Shown in pieces: positions 1 through 8,340 of a stretch of DNA of 25,100 nt; position 1 is the first letter of the stretch, and the number at the start of each line of letters is the position of its first letter. A program made the translations under genes and the position numbers. This stretch comes from Ophioceras dolichostomum (taxonomy: Eukaryota > Ascomycota > Sordariomycetes > Magnaporthales > Ophioceraceae). The stretch covers positions 1-25,100 of the forward strand of contig PYST01000470.1 of assembly GCA_003049485.1 (NCBI GenBank), written 5' to 3'. The notes under the pieces were generated by a model. That model was not told the DNA's origin, ran no database searches, and was given only the letters and a program-made list of their open reading frames with translations.

Positions 1-208
1 CGTGGCAGCTCCAGGTGGGGCTCCGGTGGTACCCCACCGACCCAATTGGGGGCAATGGGTGGTCGCGACGCGCGACGACCGTCACAGAAAATAGATCCCC
101 AGAAGTATGCGCTTATTAAAAAAAATGCACAATTCCGTAGTGACAACGATTTTGGTGTAAAATGCTAGTAAAATTAAGTCACGGGTGAATTTGGCCTAAT
201 CAGCCGTC

Positions 209-232
209 CCCAGGTCCCGGTAGGGACCTGGG
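209..232. repeat. 10-bp perfect inverted repeat (hairpin)
   Basis: CCCAGGTCCC (209-218) is followed by the four-base loop GGTA and then GGGACCTGGG (223-232), an exact inverted repeat. The right arm and the bases after it belong to the 74-bp sequence that is repeated after the N at 293. It could be part of a small decayed transposable element, but no second complete copy is present to prove that. Confidence 0.75.
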
Positions 233-367
233 ATTTTGATCGGAAATAGATCCCCAGTTGTACAGTACCAATTGTCAATGCTTCACTCACTTNGGTAGGG
301 ACCTGGGATTTTGATCGGAAATAGATCCCCAGTTGTACAGTACCAATTGTCAATGCTTCACTCACTT
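219..367. repeat. 74-bp perfect direct duplication around one N
   Basis: Positions 219-292 and 294-367 are identical over 74 bases, and the single base between them (293) is N. Two identical flanks meeting at an ambiguous base is the usual mark of contig ends placed side by side without being merged. The tandem copy is therefore probably an assembly product and not a biological repeat. Confidence 0.85.
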
Positions 368-1286
368 TCATCTTGTTGTCCCGAGCAATATGAGACGAAA
401 AACCACATTCACTACCAGCAGGCTTTGGATGAATGTCTTTCCAACCCCATCCAGAATCATTTCATCACGTCCACCTCCGCTTGCTCACGTGTCTAACCTC
501 ACGAGCAACCTCCCGTCATAAACAGCCAGCTTCAGCATTGGACTTGGAGTGAACGAAGCCCCTGGGATTTTCAACAACTATAAGAACCCCTAGCAGTGTG
601 TCGCCCGCCTGAGGCTGTTATTAAGGATGCTACGAGGCTCTCAGCAGGTAAAGGCTGTGTTGAGGCGCCGTTACGAAGACACCAATGACACGATGGCGAC
701 TACGTCCCTTGATTCTTGCGATTCGCGGGCTTAGTTGTCTTCCCTATGGACGATAAAGGCTTACCTTGTCATCGGCACGTCGAATAGCCGGCTTGATGGC
801 GAATGCTGATGGAGTGTCAGCCGACGGTCGCGGTTTAAGCCGTCAGCTGAGACTGGCCACTCACCTTGCATCCTCGGAGCCCGAGGGTTCGGCGCAGCAT
901 TTTACAGAGGGCAACATGCAACTATCGACGACTGCTCGGAGATAGACGGCTTCTCAGCGCAGTGAAAATATCATCAACGGCGGTGACACCGTCCTGTACG
1001 CCCAAGCAGGTCTCGTGAACGTGCATCTCAGCTGACGTTGGAGCTGGTTGGAACAGCCTGAGGAGAGGTGGCTGCCCGGATGAAAGCAGGCAGCACTTTA
1101 CGAGAGTGAGAGGTGCGGACGGGAGGAAAAGAAGTCACCTGGACCATGATGGTGGTCGTGGAGGTAGGTGAGGACATCCGGAGATGTAGCCATTGAATGA
1201 GCCAGAGAAACCGAGGTCCGACGGTGGCGATCGCAGAGAGCGGCGAGCGCGGGAGCAGAAGGAGAGCCACGATAGCAGACGAAACG

Positions 1287-1294
1287 TATATAAG
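1287..1294 (+). promoter_or_regulatory. TATA box of the lysozyme-like gene
   Basis: TATATAAG lies 161 bases upstream of the ATG at 1455, a plausible distance for a leader of roughly 100-140 nt. The sequence between it and the ATG turns C/A/T-rich near the start codon, as fungal leaders do. The role is inferred from match and position only. Confidence 0.55.
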
Positions 1295-1454
1295 TAGGCC
1301 GTGAGGTTTGGATGGAAATTGATGATTCCAAGGCATCAGACGAACATCAGACCAAACCAGACAGCAGCCCTTCACTCCTCTCTCATCACCAATTTCACTT
1401 CCCACCCCTTATCAGTGAATATCAGACAAACAACCTCGCCAAACCATCATCACC

Positions 1455-1994
1455 ATGGGTTTCACGCACTACTCCGGCCCCTCGCACAACTTCCCGCCCA
1501 TGGACCAGTGGAAGTCCTTCGAGGAGGTCTTCAACATCAACAAGCCCGAGATGCTCCAGACGGGCAACACGGGCGAGGACGTGGGGCGGATCTGGAACGC
1601 GGTCCTCGAGTGCTCCAGGAGCATCGGAGTGGACGAGCGCGTCATCTTCGCCATCGTCATGCAGGAGTCCACGGGGAACGTCGGCGTGCGCACGACGTGG
1701 AACGCCGACGGCCAGCCGACGGCCGGCCTTATGCAGGCCTCGGGGAGCCCGGGCCACCCGGGGCAGCACGGCCTGAGCCAGGCGGACATCACGGCCATGG
1801 TGGCGCACGGCACGAGGCACTTCAAGGCGAACCTGAAGGAGCACGGCGACGGGTGGAACGCGGACACGATCTACAAAGCTCTGAGGTCGTATAACTCGGG
1901 CTCTTGCAACGACCATAATCTCAGCGATGGCTGTGGCGCTACGCCGAGCTACGTGAGTGATGTGGCCAACCGCCTCTGCGGTCGCACGCTCTGA
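1455..1994 (+). CDS. Lysozyme-like (SLT-fold) protein, putative peptidoglycan-cleaving enzyme
   Basis: The 179-residue, intronless product has the three signatures of the lytic transglycosylase (SLT, lysozyme-like) fold in the right order: the E-S-x-G type motif with the candidate catalytic Glu71 (MQESTGN, 69-75), GLMQ at 91-94, and YNSG at 146-149. In this family the Glu cleaves the MurNAc-GlcNAc bond of peptidoglycan, so in a fungus the likely target is bacterial cell wall; that is inference. Four cysteines (53, 151, 160, 175) could form disulfides, which would fit export. Yet the N-terminus (MGFTHYSGPSHNF) has no hydrophobic signal peptide. The start is supported by the context ACCATGG, the TATA box at 1287 and the lack of an upstream in-frame ATG. 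Codons are strongly C/G-ending through most of the gene and less so in roughly the last 40. The downstream gene is convergent. Identification of the fold is fairly sure; activity and location are not. Confidence 0.85.
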   Translation: MGFTHYSGPSHNFPPMDQWKSFEEVFNINKPEMLQTGNTGEDVGRIWNAVLECSRSIGVDERVIFAIVMQESTGNVGVRTTWNADGQPTAGLMQASGSPGHPGQHGLSQADITAMVAHGTRHFKANLKEHGDGWNADTIYKALRSYNSGSCNDHNLSDGCGATPSYVSDVANRLCGRTL

Positions 1995-2485
1995 GCTTTG
2001 ATCCGACTCAGGTAGAGGCATCTGGCGGCTGGTTTGAGGCGTGCAACGGCAATCCCTCATTGGGTCCTGTCCTGATTTTTCCTAGTGTGTGAACTATGGT
2101 GGTAGATGTGGCTGGTGAGAGAGATGTGGTCGGATAGTTAGATACAGGCAGGTGGTCCGCGAAGGCGAGCGGAAATTGATTCGAAGTAGTGGTTATGTGT
2201 GTGTACATGGACAGGTTGGGGGAGAAAGCAACGAATAGAAGGGGATTAAACTTCGTCTTGGAACCCCAAAGAGAACAACAAATACATGACGCTTGCTCCG
2301 TGACGTTGAAATGCTTGCCCCTGAAAAGAAAATTCCGAAAAAGAGGTGCGCTAACAGGAAAGCTTCCAGCAGGCATCTAGCAGGTGTCCAGCTAACGACC
2401 CGGAAAGCAAAAGAAGATACCAAAGAACGTAAATGGAAGAAGAGGCCGTGAAATGCCCAACGCCCCTTCTCGCCCATGCTGCAAT
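1995..2485. other. Convergent intergenic spacer (3' UTRs)
   Basis: These 491 bases separate the stop codons of two convergent genes and must hold both 3' ends. The open frames here show no recognisable protein. I see no clear terminator or repeat. Confidence 0.6.
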
Positions 2486-3517
2486 TCACTTCATCCATCG
2501 ATTCGGGACGATCTTCACGAAGTCGCGCGATCCCGAGCTTTCGGTCGACTCGGAGACGTTGTCGATCATTTCCCATGACGACACATCGACGTTATCTTCC
2601 TGTTCATCGCCTGGGTAGCCGTCATCGCTGTTGTTGTCGTTGTCGTCGTCATGCTCGTAGTCATTGCCGTCCTCCTCGCCGTGGTCACTGTCGTCGACCA
2701 GCCTCTCCCTCGCCGCTGTCGAACCCGGCGTCGGGGGCATCGATGCGCGTCTCTCAAGGACAAGGGTGTGGACAAGCTCATCCTCGGTCAGTGACGTGGA
2801 CATTGCCATTGCCACTTCCGCCGCGGTTGATTCCGCTGTGGCCTCCGAAGTCCCGGTGACGGGCCGGGGCTCGGAGGGTCCTGCGATGATCCTGCATACG
2901 TCCGGCCCGTTGTGGTACCAGGCACAGGCTCTGTCGAGTCGCTCCAAGATTGCGGTGGCCCCGGGCAAGTTCTCGGACGAAGTGTCAGCATACGTCTCGC
3001 TTTGGCTCGGTGCACGTGCTCTCATGTTTTGCAGCCAATCCGGGGGCAGGCGAGAACGGCGAGAACGGCGAGAACGGCGTGCTGGTTCCCCCTCGCGTGC
3101 ACCGGGAGTCAAACTGGAGACGTCATCCTCGCTGTCGTGGCCATTGGAGCTCATGCGGCCGGCGTTTACACCCACGCCCACTCCCACGCCCACGCCGGAC
3201 TCGGTTCCGGACTCCCCTTTCCCAGAGGACGAGTTTCCGAGCGAGTCTGTGCGGGAGTGCGGATTCCCGCTGCGCGTGGTGCCTGACATAAGTGTCCTTT
3301 TCATCGTGATGAGCACGGAGACAATGTCATAGGCGATCCATGTGATCCCCAAAGTCCATACGTGACCCTCAAATCCGCCGAAAACAGGTCGCAATCTCCA
3401 GTAAGAAAGGGCAAGGAGTACTAGGACTAGGAGGTATGCAGATGCAGAGGGGCGCCTCATGGGCGCGCCTATGTCTTGGCCTGGGCGGTGGTCGCCCTTG
3501 ACATTTTGTTCATCCAT
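2486..3517 (-). CDS. Hypothetical two-TM protein with acidic tail and WEMI motif
   Basis: Single-exon gene for 343 residues, not recognised as a named family. Two hydrophobic stretches lie near the N-terminus (about 27-41, SAYLLVLVLLALSYW, and about 55-73, WTLGITWIAYDIVSVLITM) with a short linker, consistent with a membrane hairpin. The remaining about 270 residues are low-complexity and polar: a GVGVGV run, an RRSRRSRR basic patch, then a strongly acidic Asp/Asn-rich segment. Near the end, WEMI (315-318) sits in acidic/serine surroundings, matching the W-x-x-[LIV] pattern of Atg8-interacting motifs. The start chosen is the first ATG in the frame (3517, with A at -3). The frame is open further upstream but has only non-ATG codons there; another ATG at 3460 would still keep both hydrophobic segments. 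It lies tandem to TPS2 and convergent with the lysozyme-like gene. That it is a gene is likely; a role as a membrane autophagy receptor is only a hypothesis. Confidence 0.7.
   Translation of the reverse strand: MDEQNVKGDHRPGQDIGAPMRRPSASAYLLVLVLLALSYWRLRPVFGGFEGHVWTLGITWIAYDIVSVLITMKRTLMSGTTRSGNPHSRTDSLGNSSSGKGESGTESGVGVGVGVGVNAGRMSSNGHDSEDDVSSLTPGAREGEPARRSRRSRRSRLPPDWLQNMRARAPSQSETYADTSSENLPGATAILERLDRACAWYHNGPDVCRIIAGPSEPRPVTGTSEATAESTAAEVAMAMSTSLTEDELVHTLVLERRASMPPTPGSTAARERLVDDSDHGEEDGNDYEHDDDNDNNSDDGYPGDEQEDNVDVSSWEMIDNVSESTESSGSRDFVKIVPNRWMK
3052..3078. repeat. Three perfect 9-bp tandem units in the coding sequence
   Basis: GAGAACGGC occurs three times in a row on the + strand. Read on the - strand within the membrane-protein gene, the 9-bp period adds three residues per unit and produces the RRSRRSRR basic patch. 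Copy number changes here would be in frame and could vary between strains. Confidence 0.8.
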
Positions 3518-4675
3518 CCTGGGGTTGGATTTCGAGGTGGAGTCCTGGAGATTCGACAGGGCGGTTCGACCGACGGGTGTGAAACGAGACAGAAAGGTAT
3601 AAACAAGAGAACTCGAGGTCAATAGAAACCTGTTAGGGGCAGGCGTAGGTGCTGCGATGCTGCGGTTCTGGGTCTGATAGGTAGCGGGTCTGGGTGTGGT
3701 TCGGGGGCGGATGGTCTGGCTGTCGGTGAACCAGTGTTGTGCTGCATGAAGAAGGGGGAAAGATGAACAATCGAGACCCTCCTAGTCCACCGTCAGGTTA
3801 AATAGGAAGGGTGGATTCGGTTTGGCACGAGAGAAGGCGTGATTGAACTTGACCTCTGCTCTGACGTAGATGGCGATGCACTTCTGAGTGGTAGTCGGGA
3901 TGTACTTCAAGAAGCAACGAGCCAACAGCAACAGTCAGAAGTGAGTGAGGCCTATTCACAAGAACCTCGCTGGCCGCCACCTCTTCATCAAACCTTCGAC
4001 GCGCCACCTGGAGCCTTATACTTCATCTCCACGCCCCCGTTTGATGTTGTGATAAAGCTTCTCCAGAATAGGTGGCTTGCTTTGGCAGGGCCACTGGGAT
4101 CCCCAGGTTGTTTTACATTACCCCCGATCGGCTGACTGCTCAGTCACAGGGGAGTATTGGAACGAGATATGACGAAGTGGAAGAGTGATCTCAGCAGTTT
4201 GTTTTCTCGAGGGGATCTATTTGTGTATCGCCGTTGCCTCTCTAGTGCTGCCTGGTATGGTAGGAATATGCCTCTCCTCCATCCATCCATCCATCCCTCC
4301 GGAGTGACTCTAGATAAAAAAAAAAGACGAAAAAGAAAACCGAAGAAGATGCGTTGCTATGATGGGCCAAACCAACGCAGCGGGACAAAAGCGACAAACA
4401 CAAACCATAATGCAGGGGCAGATGATTGCTGAAGAAAGGCCGTAGGAAGCAAGAAGACAAGGCGAGCTAACAACGAAGGAAAAAACACAGATGCAAAGAC
4501 AGGGGCTACGACCCTGCTGCTCAAGCAAACATCGTGACGCGGGTGTGAGCTGTGAACAGAGGAGAATGGAAAGGCGAAGGAAACAAGGAGAACAAAAATG
4601 GGCAGAGGGATCTAAGTGGGTTCGACTCAGATTTGCAGAAGTCGCGAGGTAAGTGTCGCGGACATGCTCTATCGA
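3518..4675. other. Intergenic: 3' side of TPS2 and upstream DNA of the two-TM gene
   Basis: There is no credible gene. The frame of the two-TM protein stays open for some distance above 3517 but has no ATG, so this is probably its leader. Around 4280-4297 there is a short ATCC microsatellite, followed near 4315 by an A-rich tract. The TPS2 transcript should end somewhere in about 4160-4675. Confidence 0.55.
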
Positions 4676-7382
4676 CTAAAGCTTCTCAGGGATCCGACCC
4701 TCGACCTCGCTGAGAGCAGCTAGGTTGTTCTCGCTGAGGCCCAGAGGCACGACCAGCTCGGCGACGCCGTCGCCGGCCTGAGACAGAAGTCCGCCGTGAG
4801 ACCCGGACCCGGATCCGGAGGCACCGGCGCTGGCGAGCAGGGCGGCGCACTCGACCACGTCCTCGGGTTCGAGCAGGTGCCATCGGGCCAGTGTAACCTT
4901 AGTGCTGGCGCCGACGGTGGTGCTGAAGACGTGCTCGGCGCGCAGCTCGGGCTCGGGGGCGCCGTCCGACGGGACCGAAAGCCCATTAAGCGATCGGAAC
5001 ATGTCCTCGTCGGTGAAGTCGTCGCCCATGCACAGCACGAACTCGAGCCGCGACGGCGCGAACTGGGCGTTGTACTGGAGCACAAGCCGCCGCGAGATCT
5101 CGCCCTTGTTGATGAACGTGGGGCGCACCTCGAGGTTGGCCTTGCCCGGCATGACGTCGACGTCCCAAGCGCGGCCCACGGTATCCTCGAGCTCCTTGTG
5201 GCACTCGCGAGACATGTGCAGGCCCTGGTCCGGGTCGGCCAGACGGTAGTGCCATGTGAGCGCGCAACGCTTGCGCTCGATGAAGGAGCCTGGAGATGAT
5301 GGGTACTGTTAGTTAACAAAAATTGGGCTCAGAGTCTAGCATGAAGAGAGCAGGTAAGGTAGGTGAACGAGATCTGACTGACCTGGAACCCGATCCGTGT
5401 ACTTCTGGAAGCAGGCCATCACCTCCTCCTGCCAACCCATGTCAAACTTCTCGGCCAGATTCTCCCACGTGGCCTCGCCGGGCTTCTTCATGAAGCTGCC
5501 ATGCTCGGCGCTGAATCCAAGGCCCGGGATGTGGCCGAGATGCTGGGTCAAGAACTCTTGGTCCCTGCCGCTGATGATCCACACTGTGTTTCGCTCGTCG
5601 GCCGTCAGCGCCCGCAGGGTGGAGAGCAGGCGCTCGGTCGGGACCGCCGCGCTGGGCTCGCGGACGATGGGCGTGAGGGTGCCGTCGTAGTCGAACATAA
5701 ACAGCCGGCGACCGGCCGCGCGGTAGGTGCGCAGAAGAGCGGCACGATCGAGCAGCGGCGTGGACACGGTGTTCTGGCCGGAGCCCAGCACGCGCACCAG
5801 CCGCGCGAGGAGTCCCGAGATCCACTCCTGCACCGTCTTGGATGTGACGTGCGCGTACAGCCCGCTCTGCATGCTGCGGCGGCTCTCCTCGTCCATGATC
5901 AGCGCGGCGTTGATCTGCTCGGCCACGCGAGTGAAGTCCCACGGGTTGATGTGGATGGCGTCGAGCAGGCTGCCTGCCGTGCCCGAGAACTCGGACAGGA
6001 TCAGGGGGCCGTGGGTGTCTCGCTGGCAGACCACGTACTCCATCGACGTCGTGTTCATGCCGTCACGCACGCTGGTGATGAGGCCGATGTCGCCAGCACG
6101 CAGCAGGGCGAAGTACTCGTCCTGGCTGAGGTACTGCGAGAAGTGCTGTATCGGCGAGAAGCTGAGGCTGCCATACAGACCATTAATCTTGATGACAAGC
6201 TCGTTGACCAGCGTCGACACCTTGCTGTATTCCTTCTCGTCGTCGCCCGCGATACCGGTCGGGCTGGTGATCTGGATCAGCACCACCTTCTCGCGCCACT
6301 CCGGGTAGTTCTCGAGGAAGCGCTCGAAGGCTTGCAGCTTCTGGGCCACGCCGCGCACTGAGTCCATGCGGTCGCGGCCGACAATCAGCTTCTTGCCCCT
6401 GTACATCTTCCGCAGCGCCGCGCACATGTCGTTGACCGAGTCGCTCCATGCCAGGGCCTCGACCTTGGTAGCGTCGATGCCGATCGGGAACACGCCGACC
6501 TCAACACGGGCGCCGTACGCGTTGACGCCCTTAGCGTCCGAGGCGTAGCCCAACACGCGGGTACAGCAGCTGCTGAAGTGGCGCGAGTAGCTGTAGCTCT
6601 GGAAGCCAACCATATTGGCCCCCAGGACGCCCTCCAGCACCTCTTTGCGCCGCGGCAGGCAGCGGAAGAACTCGCTCGACGGGAAGGGCGAGTGCAGGAA
6701 GAAGGTGATGTACATGTGAGGCGCGCGCTGCCGCAGCATGCTGGGCAGCAGCATCAGGTAGTAGTCGTGCACGACCACGATGTCTCCCGGCTTGTACATC
6801 TCGATGATCTTGTTCGCGAACTTCTGGTTCATGCGGTGGTAGTCGGCCCACTGGACGCGCTCCTTGCGGCCGTCGTTGGGCTCGTGCTGCTTGTAGTGGA
6901 AGAGGTTGTACAGCTCGTACTCGGCGAAACGCCGCCACCGCGCCTGGTCCTTCAGCCAGATGCCCTCCTCCGTGGCCTCGTTGTCGTCCGACAGCCACAG
7001 CCCCACCGTCTTGATGCGCTCGTCGTGCAGCAGTTGGCTCTCCAGCCTCAGCTGGTCCTCCCGCGGAATCCACAGGCCCTCGGTTGCGGGCGCGCCGCCG
7101 GTCGTGCCCGCCGGCGCCTCGCCGTTGACCGGAATTGGTTTCGAGAGCGTGTTCAGCGCAGGCAGGTTGGCTGTCGTCGCCGGCGGTGTCTGCGGAGGGG
7201 AGAGCGGGTCGTGTGGGGGCTCGATCTCGCCCGTCCACGCCACGACTGTGTGGTTCCACGGCGTGTTTTCCGACGAGAGGTAGGAGAACGAGTCGAAGAG
7301 CGCGGACTGGCCACGTCGCGGTTGTAGGTCCTGCAGAGGTGGGAAGGGTAGTGAAATGTTAGCAAGTCTTTCCTCCTCTCTC

Positions 7383-7430
<48 letters not shown>

Positions 7431-7926
7431 CTCCTGGTCTCCCCCGAGAGCTTCTCGAGCAAGCAGCGTAACGTATGGGTCGGTAGGTAAACGCGTGGGA
7501 GAGGCCTACCCAATCGGATCCCTTCCTGTACTTGAGAGAGTATGGAATGTTGAAGGTGGCCGAAACGATGTTTCCGCTCAACGCGAGGTCGGGGTTGAGC
7601 GCCCTTATGTCTGACAGAGACTCTGTCCTGCCCTTGTCAGCGAGGCTCATCCTTCTCAGCGCGTCTCGCTCTGGTCCGTCAGCCACGGGGCCCTCTGGTA
7701 GGCGACCCTGCTTCGTCGTCTGGGAAGTCAGGTAGTCTTCGCCCTCGCCCTCAGTTCCCAGCAGCTTGCGGCCGTTGGCATGGTACGGCGGGAGATCATT
7801 GGCGGCATATGAGCTCGGATTGATGCCGGGCGTGACAGGTACTTGGGTAATCACGTCCTGCAGCGGCGGCGGCAGGGTGATCTCGTCGGGCGGGCTCATT
7901 TCTGCTGGGTTTCGCGTCCCCGGCAT
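4676..7926 (-). CDS. TPS2: Trehalose-6-phosphate phosphatase (TPS2-type, synthase-like domain plus HAD phosphatase)
   Basis: Three exons on the minus strand, join(4676-5289, 5383-7330, 7510-7926), give 992 residues. The enzyme removes phosphate from trehalose-6-phosphate, the last step of trehalose synthesis, in the cytosolic trehalose synthase complex. Residues about 112-660 are a glycosyltransferase-20 domain. It opens with PRRGQSALFDSF in place of the glycine-rich donor loop, has HDYYL instead of HDYHL, and has Arg465 in GRDRMDSVRGV where active synthases have Lys; these features suggest this half is not catalytic. The C-terminal HAD phosphatase is intact: FDYDGT (685-690, nucleophile Asp686, Asp688), SGRD (726-729), Lys838 in MPGKANLE, and GDDFTDED (877-884). 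The first ATG in the frame is 7926; 7899 is an alternative that shortens the N-terminus by nine residues. The proline-rich N-terminus to about 110 is poorly conserved, as expected. The orthologue is called orlA in Aspergillus. Identification is confident; only the start is open. Confidence 0.95.
5290..5382 (-). other. TPS2 intron 2 (93 nt)
   Basis: On the gene strand the intron begins GTCAGT and ends CTCCAG, with a CTAAC branch site (complement of 5308-5312) about 18 nt before the acceptor. It splits the glycine codon 789 (G|GC). Splicing joins the TDRVP end of exon 2 to SFIERKR, which continues directly into the phosphatase domain. Confidence 0.92.
7331..7509 (-). other. TPS2 intron 1 (179 nt)
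   Basis: On the gene strand the donor is GTAGGC, the acceptor CTGCAG, and a GCTAAC branch site lies at the complement of 7358-7363, about 27 nt from the acceptor. It falls between codons Trp139 and Asp140, joining KYRKGSDW to DLQPRRGQSALF, which restores the conserved start of the synthase-like domain. A long (GA)n microsatellite sits in its middle. Confidence 0.92.
7386..7427. repeat. (CT)n/(GA)n microsatellite, about 40 bp
   Basis: A nearly pure CT dinucleotide run on the + strand, which is (GA)n on the TPS2 sense strand. It is flanked by further impure CT sequence (7371-7385 and 7428-7440) and lies wholly inside TPS2 intron 1. It is expected to vary in length between isolates. Confidence 0.95.
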
Positions 7927-8340
7927 CTCGACGACAGCAGGGGGGGCTCCTGCTGAGCTGTCGAGCTCCTGCTTGGCTGCTTTGGAGGGTGGAGTTGGAG
8001 TCAGAGGGGGAGCTGGAAGTGAATTCGGGGATGTTGATTCTTGCGGCTGGAACCGACGAAGTTGAGTCAGTTCACCCAACGAAAATGCCACAGAGCAGGA
8101 ATAAAAGAACACCTGGACACTCTCGAAGGTATTGCGGGAAGGAAGGAGCGAAAGAGAACGATCGTTGAGGAAAGGATACCGAGAAGGTAAGAGAAAAATG
8201 GCGGTACCAGTGCCAGGCGGGAAAGAAAAGGCGGTCGAGAATGGGAGTTGTCCGTCTTGATATTGACGAGCCAGTGCAGCTCGAGGTACTTAGTACCGGA
8301 CTAATAAACGGACTGGGGTGATGGCAGTGAGGTCGGGGCT
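7927..8340 (-). promoter_or_regulatory. Probable TPS2 leader and core promoter
   Basis: On the gene strand this stretch is pyrimidine-rich (for example the complement of 8110-8200) and has no ATG between the TPS2 start and at least 8300, as expected for a leader. The TPS2 frame stays open to about 8112 but without ATG. A TTCCAG acceptor-like sequence on the gene strand (complement of 8047-8052) would allow a 5' UTR intron. The transcription start cannot be placed from sequence. Confidence 0.45.

Larger units (their letters stand above)
1..1286. other. Intergenic, no gene; short repeats
   Basis: I see no credible coding region here. The open frames are short, overlap one another and resemble no family I recognise. 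The first 370 bases carry small inverted and direct repeats and an N with duplicated flanks (listed separately). An inverted repeat GGTGGGG (14-20) / CCCCACC (32-38) lies at the very start. The rest (about 380-1286) looks like unique non-coding DNA leading to the promoter of the lysozyme-like gene. Confidence 0.6.

Noticed and set aside
174..371. Frame with a repeated peptide across the N at 293
   Set aside because: The peptide repeat comes entirely from the duplicated 74-bp assembly join.
2664..3332. 222-codon plus-strand frame opposite the two-TM protein
   Set aside because: It is a shadow of the minus-strand gene; its composition is that of the reverse of Ser/Asp-rich codons.
3839..4135. 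98-codon plus-strand frame between the two-TM gene and TPS2
   Set aside because: It is short, starts without supporting context, and sits where the leader and 3' ends of flanking genes are expected.
4615..4640. B-box-like GGTTCGACTCA, possible tRNA
   Set aside because: The flanking bases do not form a T stem and there is no D arm or acceptor pairing upstream.
5501..6361. 286-codon and similar frames antisense to TPS2
   Set aside because: They are shadows created by the GC-rich third positions of the TPS2 exons.
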